From the NCBI GenBank assembly GCA_963556255.1, contig OY744606.1:79276641-79340640 (forward strand): DNA of 64,000 nt, given 5' to 3'. Source of the stretch: Allolobophora icterica. Lineage: Eukaryota > Annelida > Clitellata > Crassiclitellata > Lumbricidae. How positions within the stretch are numbered: the stretch's first letter is position 1; each line of letters starts with the position of its first letter. The notes beneath the pieces were generated by a model that did no database searches, was not told the origin of the DNA, and saw only the letters and a program-made list of their open reading frames with translations. Positions 11,906 through 23,043 of the stretch are shown here, piece after piece. The translations under genes and the position numbers were made by a program.

Positions 11906-12280
11906 ATTACGCTGATACCATGGCGCAGAGGACGAAGTCTTGTATGGGACGTCACCGTAACTGACACTGTGGCGCCCTCTTACCTTCATGCAACGTCCGC
12001 AACATCAGGAGCAGCAGCGGAACTAGCGGCCACGAGAAAGAACAACAAGTACAGCCAGATCAGCGCAGACCACTTTTTTGTCCCTCTAGCTTTCGAGACC
12101 TTAGGCCCTATCAATGACGACGGAATGGCCCTTATAAAAGACTTGGGGAGATACTTAGCTTTAACCACCGGAGACCCTAGGGAGACTTGTTATCTACTCC
12201 AGCGGTTGTCAATCACCATACAACGCTTCAATGCTGTTGCCTTCATAGGAACTTTCATGCGGCCAGAACTTGTCGAATGA
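11906..12280 (+). pseudogene. C-terminal end of a non-LTR retroelement protein (endonuclease-like)
   Basis: The frame reads TLIPWRRGRSLVWDVTVTDT from about 11,912, then a helical AGAAA-type block (SGAAAELAATRKNNKY), a VPLAFETLGP motif and an LQRLSITIQRFNAVA end, stop at 12,280. This pattern closes many invertebrate RT proteins; the WDVTV strand resembles the catalytic core of restriction-like endonuclease domains, but that assignment is from memory and tentative. The upstream part is replaced by the AAT array, so the copy is truncated. The GTG near 11,969 is not a real start. Confidence 0.65.
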
Positions 12281-12295
12281 TGTTTTAAAAAAATA

Positions 12296-12440
12296 AATAT
12301 ATATATATGATAAAAAAAAAAAAAAATAATAATAATAATAATAATAATTACACCATATCTCCGGAATAGTTTTGAGCACCTGATGGATTATAAATACCTC
12401 GGGTAAAAAATAATAACAATAATAATAATTGAACGAGACA
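12296..12440. repeat. A/T-rich microsatellite patches
   Basis: Short (TA)n, poly-A and (AAT)n runs. A minus-strand 114-codon frame here is driven by them. Confidence 0.85.
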
Positions 12441-12479
12441 GCGTCTAGGGTAGATAGATAATTGTCTACAATTGTCTCC

Positions 12480-12774
12480 TTTTTTCTGTTCTTGTGACAA
12501 CCGAAAAACGCTCTAACTTGATCAACGCTCATGAACTGGTACCTTGCACTCACCTATAATGTAAAATTTAGAAGTACAAAAATTTGGCACTCCGATTTCG
12601 ATCAAGATTTTACGATTTATCTGAAGTCAGATAAGGTCGACGTAGAAACCTGTTTTTAGAAATTGTGGAATATACTGGTGTTTTCGACACCCTTAAAACG
12701 CTTTCCAGATACGCTATATATAATTTAACGTCTTGGGAAAATTAATTTCTTGTCCATTTTGTCATTTTCCGGTA
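12480..12774 (+). repeat. Family B dispersed repeat, copy 3, left part
   Basis: Matches the middle of copy 2 (GTGACAACCGAAAAACGC, TCATGAACTGGTACC, TTTTCGACACCCTTAAAACGC, TATATATAA). It stops where a LINE fragment begins and resumes after 13,329. Confidence 0.65.
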
Positions 12775-12781
12775 CAGAGAT

Positions 12782-13322
12782 CAGAACACGTTTATTAGCA
12801 AAGGGTTGTGCAGTAGCTACGGACCTCAAAAGGATATGGAGGAGTCATGATCTAACAAATAAAACGAAGCTAAAGTTGTGGAAGACACTGGTTTGGCCTG
12901 TGGCCATATATGGATGCGAGAGCTGGACATTGAGGAAGGAGGAGGCAAGAAGAATAGAGGCATTCGAGATGAAATGTCTGAGATTGATTATGAATATATC
13001 TTGGACGGAAATGCGGTCAAATGAATGGGTATTGGAAGCAGCAGGAGTAGAGAGGAATTTACTGAGGACGGTGAAGGAAAGAAAAATGATATATTTTGGA
13101 CACGTCATGAGAAGAGAAGGAGCATGCATGGAGAAAGACATCATACAGGGCACACTGCCAGGAGCCCGGAAAAGAGGAAGACCGAGAACAAACTGGCTAG
13201 GCAACATAAAAGAATGGACGGGATTGGCAATGGGAGAATTGTTAAGACTGACGGAGGACAGGAGGCGTTGGAGGAACATTGTGCATGATGCGGCCGAACC
13301 TCGAACCGAGGATGGCTGAGAG
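12782..13322 (+). pseudogene. RTE-like LINE reverse transcriptase C-terminus inserted in family B
   Basis: The frame ending at 13,319 encodes a characteristic LINE C-terminus: LWKTLVWPVAIYGCESWTL, EAFEMKCLRLIMNISW, FGHVMRREG, then KRGRPRTNWLGNIKEWTG, DRRRWRNIVHDAA and EPRTEDG, stop. The pattern is that of RTE-type (BovB/SR2-like) elements. The RT catalytic motifs are missing because the copy is 5' truncated. CAGAGAT occurs at 12,775-12,781 and again at 13,323-13,329, a candidate 7-bp target duplication, and family B sequence continues on both sides. Confidence 0.75.
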
Positions 13323-13329
13323 CAGAGAT

Positions 13330-13545
13330 AACTGTACAGACTTTTCTATCGACGTTAACGTGTTTTGTGTTCAAAAGATCTTTGAGTTATACTCAGCTGG
13401 CTACCTTCGCCCTCTTCGTTATCGACGTGACTTGTCTTTATTCCCGATGACGTTATCACTAGAAGCGTCTCTGATTGGTGAGGCACTGGTTAGAGACGCT
13501 TTATAAGTTTTGAAATACAATACAATACAATACGTACAAATGTGC
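13330..13545 (+). repeat. Family B remainder and a LINE tail with (AATAC)n
   Basis: TTTTCTATCGACGTTAACG continues family B copy 3 after the LINE insertion. Further on, GAGACGCTTTATAAG followed by AATACAATACAATAC looks like the end of another CR1/L2-like element. Confidence 0.5.
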
Positions 13546-14315
13546 GTGTGAGTGTGCTAGTTCCTATATGTGCGTGTGTGGTTGCATCTTTCGTGCGTAT
13601 AGGTCTATGCACGTGTTTGCCTGCCTGTGTCTATGTGTGCGTGTATGTGTGTGCTTGTGATAAACGATTTCCGAAAGACCTGTAGAAGGACAGTTCTGTT
13701 ATATGAAACCTGTGCCATAAATTAATTAAAACTGACGTAGTAGGTGATGCTTTTAGCTCTTGGTCAGTTTGATCGATGACCTGTCCAGCCAATTTGTTCT
13801 TAACGTTTATTAATGAATTCGTTTCAAGCCCTAGGCTCCCACCGATCCCACTCTTTCCACCTTTCTGGCTTCCTTTCCGCCTCCCTCCATCCCTCCGTTT
13901 GCTCCCTCGTTCCCTCTCTCTCTAGATGTCGCCCGAATCGTGTGCATTAGCGATTACTGGGTGGCGCCACAATCTCTGGACCATTAAGAGGACGCGTCGA
14001 CAGCTCATCTCAAGATTTGCTGATCGCAGAGTTCCTGCTGTCGTCTTGACGCTGGGGATTGGACGCTGAGAGGCACGGATAAGTTGTGTAGTATCAAGCG
14101 CATTTAGTGTATGCATGTACGTACATGTCTGTGTTTATGAATTTATGTGTGGATGTGTATGTGTATGTATGTGTGTATATGAGTGTGTATGCATGTGTAT
14201 ATGTGTGTATATATTCGTCTAAATGTGTATGTATGCCCTTCTGGTCTGTAAACGAAACGTTGCTCACAAATGTACTTCACTAAAAATCTGTTGAAGTTAA
14301 TTACGGTAATCTACC
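13546..14315. other. GT-rich and polypyrimidine stretches, no gene confirmed
   Basis: GTGTGTG-rich patches occupy 13,530-13,660 and 14,120-14,220. A pyrimidine tract ending in CTCTCTAG at 13,923 precedes a 47-codon open stretch (13,926-14,069) of higher GC. It could be mistaken for an exon but has no other support. Confidence 0.4.
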
Positions 14316-14462
14316 TAAGTAAGTAAGTAAGTAAGTAGGTAGGTAGGTAGGTAGGTAGGTAGGTAGGTAGGTAGGTAGGTAGGTAGGTAGGTAGGTAGGT
14401 AGGTAGGTAGGTAGGTAGGTAGGTAGGTAGGCAGGCAGGTAGGTAAGTAAGTAAGTAAGTAG
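14316..14462. repeat. (TAAG/TAGG)n tetranucleotide array
   Basis: TAAG units flank a core of TAGG units, with two CAGG variants. It makes an artificial LTYLPTYLP frame on the minus strand. Confidence 0.95.
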
Positions 14463-14859
14463 CCTTTAACAATGCAAGTCAAATGCTCATATTTTACAAA
14501 ATTGATGTGAAATGTTACTATCGTTTGATTAGGAAAGACCAAAGCTACCATCAGCTACTATGAGCTTTTCTGACGCTCGCTTCACGATGATAGGTAAACT
14601 ATTCGAAGAACGGCGAGTTCATTGGTAGCCGATGATGCAGAGTACATTCGCGATATTCTCGACAACAGATGCCGTGCGGCTGGAATCTTTATAGTCCAGT
14701 TCTGAAGGATCACAGGAAATCACGGACTGCTCGTTTTTAGTTCTTGTCCATCCAATAGCCATTGGCCTCACACACCCACACACACACCCACCAGTTCATT
14801 CCATCCAACTATCTATCCATCCAACAAACTCTTTCAATTTATCCACTCATCAACTTTGG

Positions 14860-15393
14860 TGGCACTTAAAGCTAGAACGAGTTTCTCAGTTGCTAGAACT
14901 AGATTGTTCGCTGTATATCCGTCCATTACTCTCAGTCGCTTGTTTCATTTCGTTGTCTACTAAGACTTAACTCTTTCAAATTGCTTATCTATCATAGGCT
15001 GCCTATATGTCTTACGCACTGATCTTCTGGATATTGACCTGAATACGGCTTGATTTTGGTGAGCCACAGGTTGTTGCCTTGGCGCAATGGAAGTTGTTAA
15101 TTACAATTACAACTTGTAATAATATTGCTACGTAACTCTTAGCATGTGTCCTAGAAGTATCTTGCTACTGGCGATGCGATAGAAATTGTCGTAATTAAAA
15201 TTACAATATTATTGCAATTACATCCATCCGCCTTCCCTCCCTTCCTCGTCTTTTCCTTTTCACTAATGCCTCCATCTCTCCATTCCTCTTTACTTCTCTC
15301 TGTCCCTCCATCGGTTCCTCCCTCTCTATTTCTTCCCCATCGACCCACAATCCTAGCCATGCCACTGCCCACAACAATTCTAGATTGCTCTTT
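14860..15393 (+). repeat. Family C dispersed repeat, left part (split by the Polinton)
   Basis: Shares with 62,880-63,275, in order: CTATCATAGGCTGCCTAT, ATTGACCTGAATACGGCTTG, GCTACGTAACTCTTAGCAT, ACATCCATCC, a pyrimidine-rich block, CCCCATCGACCC and TCTAGATTG. The right part resumes at 25,956. Confidence 0.8.
15388..15393. other. Polinton target-site duplication, left copy
   Basis: CTCTTT lies directly before the AGTAGTAG terminus. The right copy at 25,950-25,955 is CTCTTC (5 of 6 match). The unoccupied family C copy has TTCTTC at 63,276-63,281. Confidence 0.7.
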
Positions 15394-15830
15394 AGTAGTA
15401 GATAATATGGTGATATGAACACAATCGCCCAGAATACACTGGTGATATGAACACAATCGCTCAGAATAGACTGGTGATATGAGCACAATCGCTCAGAATA
15501 GACTGGTGATATGAGCACAATCGCTCAGAATAGACTGGTGATATGAGCACAATCGCTCAGAATAGACTGGTGATATGAGCACAATCGCTCAGAATAGACT
15601 GGTGATATGAGCACAATCGCTCAGAATAGACTGGTGATATGAGCACAATCGCTCAGAATAGACTGGTGATATGAGAGCAGTCGCTTAGAATAGACTGGTG
15701 ATATGAGAACTCTGCCTTACACATTCAAAATCTGGTATCAGAAATGGACTCTGCACTTTACACACATCCTATTTTGTGCAGAAGCACACTAAGGCAAGTT
15801 TGCATATGCACTTGGATTGAGAGTTTACAT
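15394..15830 (+). repeat. Polinton left terminal inverted repeat
   Basis: Matches the reverse complement of about 25,200-25,949. It holds ten GGTGATATGA units spaced 32 bases and then unique TIR sequence. Similarity fades near TATAAAACTTAGTACTTGC. Confidence 0.8.
15408..15706 (+). repeat. 32-bp minisatellite in the left TIR
   Basis: The unit is ACTGGTGATATGAG followed by CACAATCGCTCAGAATAG. Ten GGTGATATGA anchors occur from 15,408 to 15,697 at exact 32-base steps. The outer units vary (GAACAC, GCCCAGAATACAC). Confidence 0.95.
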
Positions 15831-17443
15831 ATAAAACTTAGTACTTGCAAGCTGCATGAAGGATTTCTGTATTAAAATGTCGTCTTTTAGCCTGCGAATA
15901 CGCAGTATGTGAGATCTTACAAGCTAAAATGACATCGTTTATGTTCCAAATATGCGCAGAACATTGCAAACGAACATCTCTTGTGGTGTAAAGTCTGCTG
16001 GGAAGAGAGTTTATATAGCAAAATTACAATTTTTGAGGTTGTAGCGACGCGCGCAAGATGAGAAACTTAGGTCTTTGAGGATGTGAGGAGAGTTGTCATG
16101 AAGGTTTGCAGCGTAAAATGTGAACTTTTGAGTTGCACGAGCACTTGGTAGGACAGTTTCTATACTAAAATTTACAACTTTCTTCGTTTCAACGAAAGAT
16201 TTGTACCATGATTTGCATGTTTTAGCTGATCAACTTATACAAAAAGGTGAAATATTAGCCTGGAAAGGTTTAGATAATCCAACATATGGCAGGAACGTGT
16301 GCAGTGTCCATCGTTTTACATATACATGCTTGAATGTGGATGTGCCAGGTTAACGAACTCTTTCACAAAGTTTGAGTTTGAGAGTTAAAATAATAAACTT
16401 TTGAGAAAGAATGCACAGTTCTATACGACTGGATGGTGAGTTTGTTAAAGGTTTGAATGCTTGAAAGTAAGGCTAATTGGTAAGCTGAGCTCGAGTTTGC
16501 ATGGGTTTTGAATGTGTTGACGCTAGTGTAGAACGGTTGTATAAGTGGATTTGCGAAAATGAAGTGATTTTGAATGAAAAGACATGTGTAAGTTGCATTC
16601 TTGTAGCGTTTAAGCGACGTAGTTTACTTCAGAGGTCCAAGTATGTAGATGCAGTTTGTGGGAAAGGTAGATTTTAGATTGAAGTGTATGTGTAAAATGA
16701 TACATTTCATGTCATTTTGGCTGAAGAAACTATTATGCATGGTAGTTCGAGCTGGAAATGTGGGAAGTCTGATCATGCAATTCACAGAAACTTAAGGATT
16801 TTGTTTGAAATGTAGTTGAAGATGCACATCTTTTGTAAATTCTTGGTGATGGAACTGAAGCATATGAGAGTTCTAACGGATAAAGTGTGAGACATGTATA
16901 CTTTCAAATTGTGTGAATAGAGTGTTTTCCTTTGGAAAGCATGTTGCATTTTTAGAGAATTCTGAGTTGGTCACATTATTTCTAGCTGAAGTTTATTCCT
17001 AGAGACGATTTGTACACATACAATTTGTAGAAAAAAGGTTTGCATCAATTGAAGCACACTTGTAAAATACCTAAATTGTAAATTTTTGAAGAGTGTTGCA
17101 GTTTGGTTGACTAGGTGTGCTGGTTCTAGCAAAGCGATGGAGCTGCAATTTGATAGAAAACGAGAGGTTTCGCATGAGCGGAGCACTCTTCTATAGACAT
17201 GCAACTTTGCATATTTTCAGTCTCAAGGGTTTTTCATTTGCAAGCAAATTAACCAAATAGTCAAAGACACGAGTTGTTGGTTACAAGTTGATTTATTTCA
17301 CTGATACAGTTTCACAACTTCTATGTCGAACCACCAAGTTTCTCGCATACACACTTGCGACATAAGAAAATCTATGCTATATTCGACGCATCATTATAGT
17401 TCACACACGCTCAGTTTGTTAAAGTCAAAGACATGTCAGCGAT
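15831..17443. other. Polinton interior, non-coding
   Basis: No frame over 80 codons and no recognisable gene. Loosely repeated blocks of the form GTTT...TAAAAT...ACTTTTGAG...TGCA recur at uneven spacing (15.83-16.5 kb). The regions that should hold integrase, protease and capsid genes in a full Polinton are not detectable here. Confidence 0.5.
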
Positions 17444-18741
17444 TTATTTGAAAATTTTAAGTTTAAAAAAATTTCAGTTTCGAAATTTTCAGTTTAAGAA
17501 ATTTCAGGTTGAGAAATTTCAATTTGAAAAAATTCAGTTTCAAAAATTTCAGTTTGAGAAATTTCAGTTTGAGAAATTTTCTGTTTCAAAATTTTCAATT
17601 TGGAAATTTTCTGTTTGAAAAATTTCAGTTTGAAAAATTTCAGTGGGAGAAATTTCAGTTTAAGAAATTTAAGTTTGAGAAATTTCAGTTTGGGACAAAC
17701 TTGTTGTCAGTTTGGAAATTTTCAGTTTCAAAAATTTAAGTTTGAGAAATTTAAGTTTGAGAAATTTCAGTTTGAAAATTTTAAGTTTGAGAAATTTCAG
17801 TTTGAAAAAATTTTAAGTTTTGAAAAATTTCAGTTGCAAAAATTTCAGTTTCAGAAATTTTCAGTTTCAAAAATTTCGGTTTGAGAAATTTTCTGTTTCA
17901 AAAATTTTAACTTTGAAAAATTTCAGTTTGAGAAATTTCAGTTTGAGAAATTTCAGTTTAAGAAATTTCAGTTTGAGAAATTTTCTGTTTCAAAAATTTC
18001 AGTTTAAAAAATTTAAGTTTGAGAAATTTCAGTTTAACAAATTTCAGCTTGAGAAATTTCAGTTTGGAAATTTTCAGTTTCAAAAATTTCAGTTTGAGAA
18101 ATTTCAGTTTGAGAAATTTCAGTTTAAGAAATTTCAGTTTGAGAAATTTCAAGTTGAAAAAAATTCAGTTTGAAAAATTTCAATTTGGAAATTTTCTGTT
18201 TAAAAAATTTCAGTTTAAAAAATTTCAGTTTGAGAAATTTCAGTTTGAGAAATTTCATTTTAAGAAATTTCAGTTTGAGAAATTTCAAGTTGAAAAAATT
18301 CAGTTTGAGAAATTTCAATTTGGAAATTTTCTGTTTCAAAAATTTAAGTTTGAAAAATTTAAGTTTGAGAAATTTCAGTTTAACAAATTTCAGTTTGAGA
18401 AATTTCAGTTTGGAAATTTTCTGTTTCAAAAATTTCAGTTTGAGAAATTTCAGTTTGAGAAATTTCAGTTTAAGAAATTTCATGTTGAGAAATTTCAATT
18501 TGAAAATTTTCTGTTTCAAAAATTTCAGTTTGAAAAATTTCAGTTTGAGAAATTTCAGTTTGAGGAATTTCAGTTTGAAAAATTTCAGTTTGAGAAATTT
18601 CAATTTGAAAAAATTCAGTTTGAGAAATTTCATTTTGTGAAATTTCAGTTTGGAAATTTTCAGTTTCAAAAATTTCAGTTTGAGAAATTTCAGTTTGAGA
18701 AATTTCAGTTTCAAAAATTTCAGTTTGAGAAATTTCATTTT
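17444..18741. repeat. 15-bp minisatellite array, about 86 units
   Basis: The unit is AAATTTCAGTTTGAG with point variants (TTTAAG, TTTGGA, TTTCAA). Because 15 is a multiple of 3 and several frames of the unit lack stops, long artificial frames arise on both strands (EKFQF, RNFSL, LKLKF repeats). The array begins exactly where ATPase coding sequence breaks off at 18,742. Confidence 0.95.
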
Positions 18742-18979
18742 AAGTGTCCTATCTTTTCCATCAAAAATGTTCAAGTCTGGAAGTCCTTCATGAAACTGGA
18801 TTTGGGGGTATTTATCAAAAATGTCTTGGTATATTTCCATAACACCATATTACTTTGTCAACTGTTGGCTTTACCATGTGTTGTAAGTGATCTATAAATC
18901 TCAATGTAAATTGGGTTTTGCCACACCCCGAAGGTCCACTTACAATAGCTGAAAATGGATGTTGCCAAGTAGGATCCAT
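18742..18979 (-). pseudogene. Polinton packaging ATPase (FtsK/HerA-like), N-terminal fragment
   Basis: The ATG at 18,979 opens MDPTWQHPFSAIVSGPSGCG with a Walker A motif (GPSGCGKT), as in Polinton and large-virus genome-packaging ATPases, and reads on to VIWCYG. Near 18,837 the frame breaks: coding resumes in another frame with FHEGLPDLNIFDG and RTL, the stretch that normally leads into the Walker B strand. The 15-bp array starts there, so Walker B and everything after it are absent. A TATATAAAG box on this strand lies at 19,012-19,020, about 35 bases before the ATG. The gene is on the same strand as the polymerase, 130 bases after its stop. It is non-functional as read. Confidence 0.75.
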
Positions 18980-19011
18980 TTTAAAGAATGACAAACTGAA
19001 GTTTGAAGTAT

Positions 19012-19020
19012 CTTTATATA
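19012..19020 (-). promoter_or_regulatory. TATA box of the ATPase gene
   Basis: TATATAAAG on the minus strand, 33 bases upstream of the ATG. A second TATATATAA lies further upstream near 19,060. Confidence 0.5.
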
Positions 19021-19109
19021 GACAGATGAAAACACAAGAATAACACATTCGATAGAGTTATATATAAAGATTATATGCAATTTACGATCAATGAACAATA
19101 TAATAAGCC

Positions 19110-22100
19110 TTAGACAACAACAGTAGGAATATCAACGTGTCCATAAGCTAAGGAATCAATACTGTTTAGCAGATAACGCTTATCATCGAATGGAGAAAGC
19201 GCAGATTTGCAAATTTCTGTTGTATGCAGTTCATGTTTGCTACTTCGAATGACAAAGAACCTCGAGGAGGTAGGCTGCTCATCAAAAATACAGTTCTTGT
19301 AATCAGTGTGACGAATTTTTTTCGTTACATACGACTTTTTAACACCCTTAGCCGTTTTCTTTTCCTTGTTTCCAGGCAACAACAAACTATACATTTTGGA
19401 CCGGAGTCCTACAAACTCCAAAACTGCTTTGGAAATACATTCATCTTTAAACTTCCCTATGACTTTGGCATTATCACGACTGTGCAGAAAATGGTCAGCT
19501 GGATAATCAGATGTATCGTAATAATTCATATGATTTTGCATGTCAGAATATACATCATCTGTACGAATGTGGTAGCACAGACTATCCGTATCGGTAAACA
19601 ACAATTTCGCTCTTTCACCATACTCCTTTAAAATATGCTCATAGTGAAAGTCATACATTTGCAGTTTAGAAATGTCCAAAATTGACATGCCAACATAAAC
19701 AGGTTTGTTGAGAAAAACGCTAGACTTGGTTAATTTGATAACCGTTACATCTTCGTTAATGATGTTAAACGAGTTAAACGTTGGACGGGCTATAAAACGC
19801 TTTGCTCTTCGGGCGTTTGTAACTATGCGAACGTCTAAATGAGAACGCTTGTCCTCAAGCGTCTTGCCATAGACTGAATTATTCATCAACTTAAAAAGGT
19901 CCTTCTCAAATGATGACGTAGCAACCTGTCGCTTGGCCGTATTAAAATTAATGTAAGTTTTCAACCATTTGGATTGCTCAAATTCCAAAATTTTATGAAT
20001 TTTCACAAGTCTCATACCAATTTTCAGATAGAACTTCAAATTTCTATAATGCACAACGTAGTTGGTCTTGTTCTGTAAATTTGGCACTAATTTCTCATGT
20101 TTACTGTTAAGATTGGTTCCAAGCTTTGTGGCTAACTCGTGTGCATATGGAGACAGCATGTTGGCCGAGATAGCAAGCCTTTCAGGTGCCAGCGGATAAT
20201 CATTATGTTTTGCATGCAAATCAGATGGGTATTCAAGGTCTACTTCTAGAATAAAACCTGTTGCATCTTCAGCAGATTTAGATTCCAACTCAAAGTGTTC
20301 AATTTCATCAGGATCAAGAAACCTAAACTTCCCAGTAGGTAAAGGTTCGCTCATTGCATATCCATACAAGTTATTGCAGTCGAGATACATAATGTAACTC
20401 TTTTCGACATTTTCATCATATTCATGTTCAAGATAAGGGTTGTTAGCCTTGGCATACCGATTGCAAATCATGGATACACCACCCCGCATTCCCTTCTCAA
20501 TGAATAGATACTGATCGGGGTCCGTTATAAGATCCAGCGAGACTTTAGTCATTTTCAGACATGCGTCAAAACTCAGACCTGGAGATGAGAAATAGTGGAG
20601 GGGGTCTAACTTGTAGTAATTCATTGACATTGTTCGAAACTCTTCAAAAACGTCTGCAAGTAGTATAACATCTGTCTTCAAATACAGATCATGATACTCT
20701 TGCATGGTATGCATGTTAAATTTTGTCCAAACGGTTTGGGCATGAGCATAATCAGCATCGCTAACGCTCTCTTCTGTGAGGTGACTGTAAAAGTCTTCTT
20801 GAGATGGCAAACATGTTTCCGCCATTTTGTTTACATTATCCCAAAATTCGTAAGGAAAAGTTCCTTTTTTAAGTACCAACTTAAACTGCTCATCATTGTC
20901 GTAAAGTCGACGCATATGTTTAAAATTTGCTTGACCATCTTTCATCAAATTTGTCACCAAAGTGTCTAGACTGCAGTTAAGGAATTGAAGAGAATCGACA
21001 AATCTTAAACCGTTAATTTCAAAAGCCAAGTACTTTTCCATGTTTGTTGCAATGACTTTCACATCTTGTGGAGCAAAAAATCTTGTCAGATGTTTTAGAA
21101 TCACATGTGAATCATAGCCCTTTAAATTATGAAACACGACTGGTATCACATAATTTGCAACCTTTTTGCAATTCATCTTTGTTGGCTTCTTAAATTTCAT
21201 CTGCAATTACAATTTGAGCACAGGGCTGACAAGAAGTTGCCTGTTATGTGACAGTGATGTCTCACTTTATTCTTAGGTTCCAACTTGACCTCACATGATG
21301 GACAATTTTGACATGCGTTATAAACATCCAATTGCAATTTGTTCAATGGAGTCATTTTGACATTTTGGGAAAGAATTTCATTAATTCTGGTCTGCTCACT
21401 TTTTATGTGTGAAAAAAATTTGTCCATGACATTTTCACCGCTATAGACAAACGGCTGTTCTGTGTTATATTGTTCGAAAGATGAGACTGTTAAGCAGCAA
21501 AAACCGCTTGGCACATGTGTGTCATGAAATCTGGTGGAAGTTCCATCGTTTGAATTTGTCTTTTCCAAAAAACATTCAAAATCAGAATATATCGTAAACG
21601 GGACAGACATCTGATGAGCAATGTTGCTAAAACTTAAAACATTATTGGAAGCTGTTGGATATTTCACATTTTGAAGCTCATGTTTACCACATTCTGGAAT
21701 GTGAACCTTACATGCAGCTTCAGATGAAAAGCAATGCAAACAGTATGGGCATGGGAACGATTTGGTTTGATGCGAATTTCGACTTCGTAAAAGTGCAGAC
21801 AGGTTGCGAATGACAATGTAATGACGCTTCTCTTCATCGCTCAAAAGCAACAAATTAACAACATGTTTCCGATTTCTGTGTGGAGAAGCGTACAATGGCA
21901 CAAAAGTTTTATCCTCAGAATTTGGATAGATTACATTAACTGCAAAATCTGGGTTGATTGATTCAAATGTTGGAATTTGACCAATATCTAGTGGAAAGTT
22001 GAGCCCGTCTACGTTTAACTCATCTAAGTGCGGTCTATAACGACTAACACGATCAGGATTATGCTTCTGATAGTGTGAAACTGCTAGGCAACCATACAAA

Positions 22101-22438
22101 AAACAGTAAGCATCATCACCATTGTTAATATTTACTGTAGCTCCCTTCTTAGCTATCCAAGTTGGTGTTGGTATAAATGAAGACCACCGATTGGGTCATA
22201 TGCAGCCATACACAATTTAATGTTATCAACGCCATCGATTTTCCAACCTGAACCTTCCGAGGTGAAGACCTGGGACAAAGATTCAATTCTGTCAATGGCT
22301 TGAAAGAATTGTGCATGTGTTTGTTCTGGAGTTAAAAGGATTGTGGGGATCGACTTGAAGTATCCAGTTGTCTTAGCGTCACCCTCCGCATTTTCACGTT
22401 GGAACCTTACGTCTGCTGCTATAAACCACTTTAACGGA
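19110..22438 (-). pseudogene. Polinton protein-primed-type DNA polymerase B, main part, with two frameshifts
   Basis: Three collinear reading blocks form one polymerase. 22,438-22,170: WFIAADVRFQRE...DPIGG. 22,170-21,200: C2H2-like CPYCLHCF...HIPECGKH, ExoI with SDFE, and a CXXC/HH zinc motif (RHHCHITGNF). 21,206-19,110: ExoII FHNLKGYDSH, ExoIII YLKTDVILLAD, polymerase motif A LDCNNLYGYAM, motif B KLMNNSVYGKT and motif C FTDTDS. All catalytic signatures of a B-family polymerase with 3'-5' exonuclease are present. The frame changes near 22,170 and near 21,200 by a single base each, so the gene as read cannot make the full enzyme; assembly error is possible. It would replicate the element. Upstream exons lie at 23,044-24,711. 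Confidence 0.85.
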
Positions 22439-23043
22439 CTACAATCAAAAACCAATAGACCTGAATTATTACAAACTGAAGATTTTAATGAGATATAATT
22501 GTGTTTATGAAGTATTATAAATGTTTGTCATGAGACTTATCAAATAAGATCATATAAGCTTTCTCGTATTGATTTACATTTCAAATTTAGACTTTAAGCA
22601 ACAAACTATTGACCTGTCATTAAGATAATGCATATTACACATAACAGCTGAACGCTTAAATATATAGTTTACATTGTTGTGAGTATTTATGTATGTGTTA
22701 TGTAGTTACTTTGAGACACTAGAACTTGTACATTTAGCCACATCGGTAAGAGCGTTGGCTGCTCGTCTCATGCGACTCTCTGTTAGAGCATGTGACCTGT
22801 GGTTCGCTTTCCAAAAGGTGACTTATTCCAGAGATTTAACAATTTCGAGCTATCACGGTCCCAAATGAGGATCTTTAATGTCATGGCACCGATTCAAATG
22901 GGCAGCGTTGGTGAAGGATCTCACCCGATCAATTTCATTGAAAGAAATGAGTCGGGTCGAGGCGTATACAGTCGCTATAGAAAACCGCGTACATTTTATG
23001 TTTCAGAATTTATAACTTAATGTAGTAAATAACGTTAACATAC
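22439..23043 (-). other. Intron 4 of the polymerase gene, with a tRNA-like patch
   Basis: Bounded by donor GTATGT and acceptor TTTTTGATTGTAG; an alternative acceptor 20 bases upstream would bring in a stop. A tRNA-like stretch on the plus strand at about 22,738-22,815 (GGTAAGAGCGTTGG, then GTGGTTCGCTTTCC) may be an old SINE head. Confidence 0.45.

Noticed and set aside
12209..12553. Minus-strand 114-codon frame
   Set aside because: Driven by AAT/TA runs and crosses unrelated repeats.
13926..14069. Possible exon after a pyrimidine tract ending in AG
   Set aside because: 47 codons, no homology recalled, no partner exon or downstream splice context.
15408..15706. Regular 32-bp repeats as a CRISPR-like array
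   Set aside because: Units are contiguous with no spacers, the context is eukaryotic, and the array is part of transposon terminal repeats.
17433..18897. Several 60-290-codon frames of EKFQF, RNFSL and LKLKF repeats as a structural protein
   Set aside because: The 15-bp unit lacks stops in multiple frames on both strands; there is no codon-level constraint.
22738..22815. tRNA gene
   Set aside because: Box-like motifs are present but no convincing cloverleaf; more likely a SINE head.
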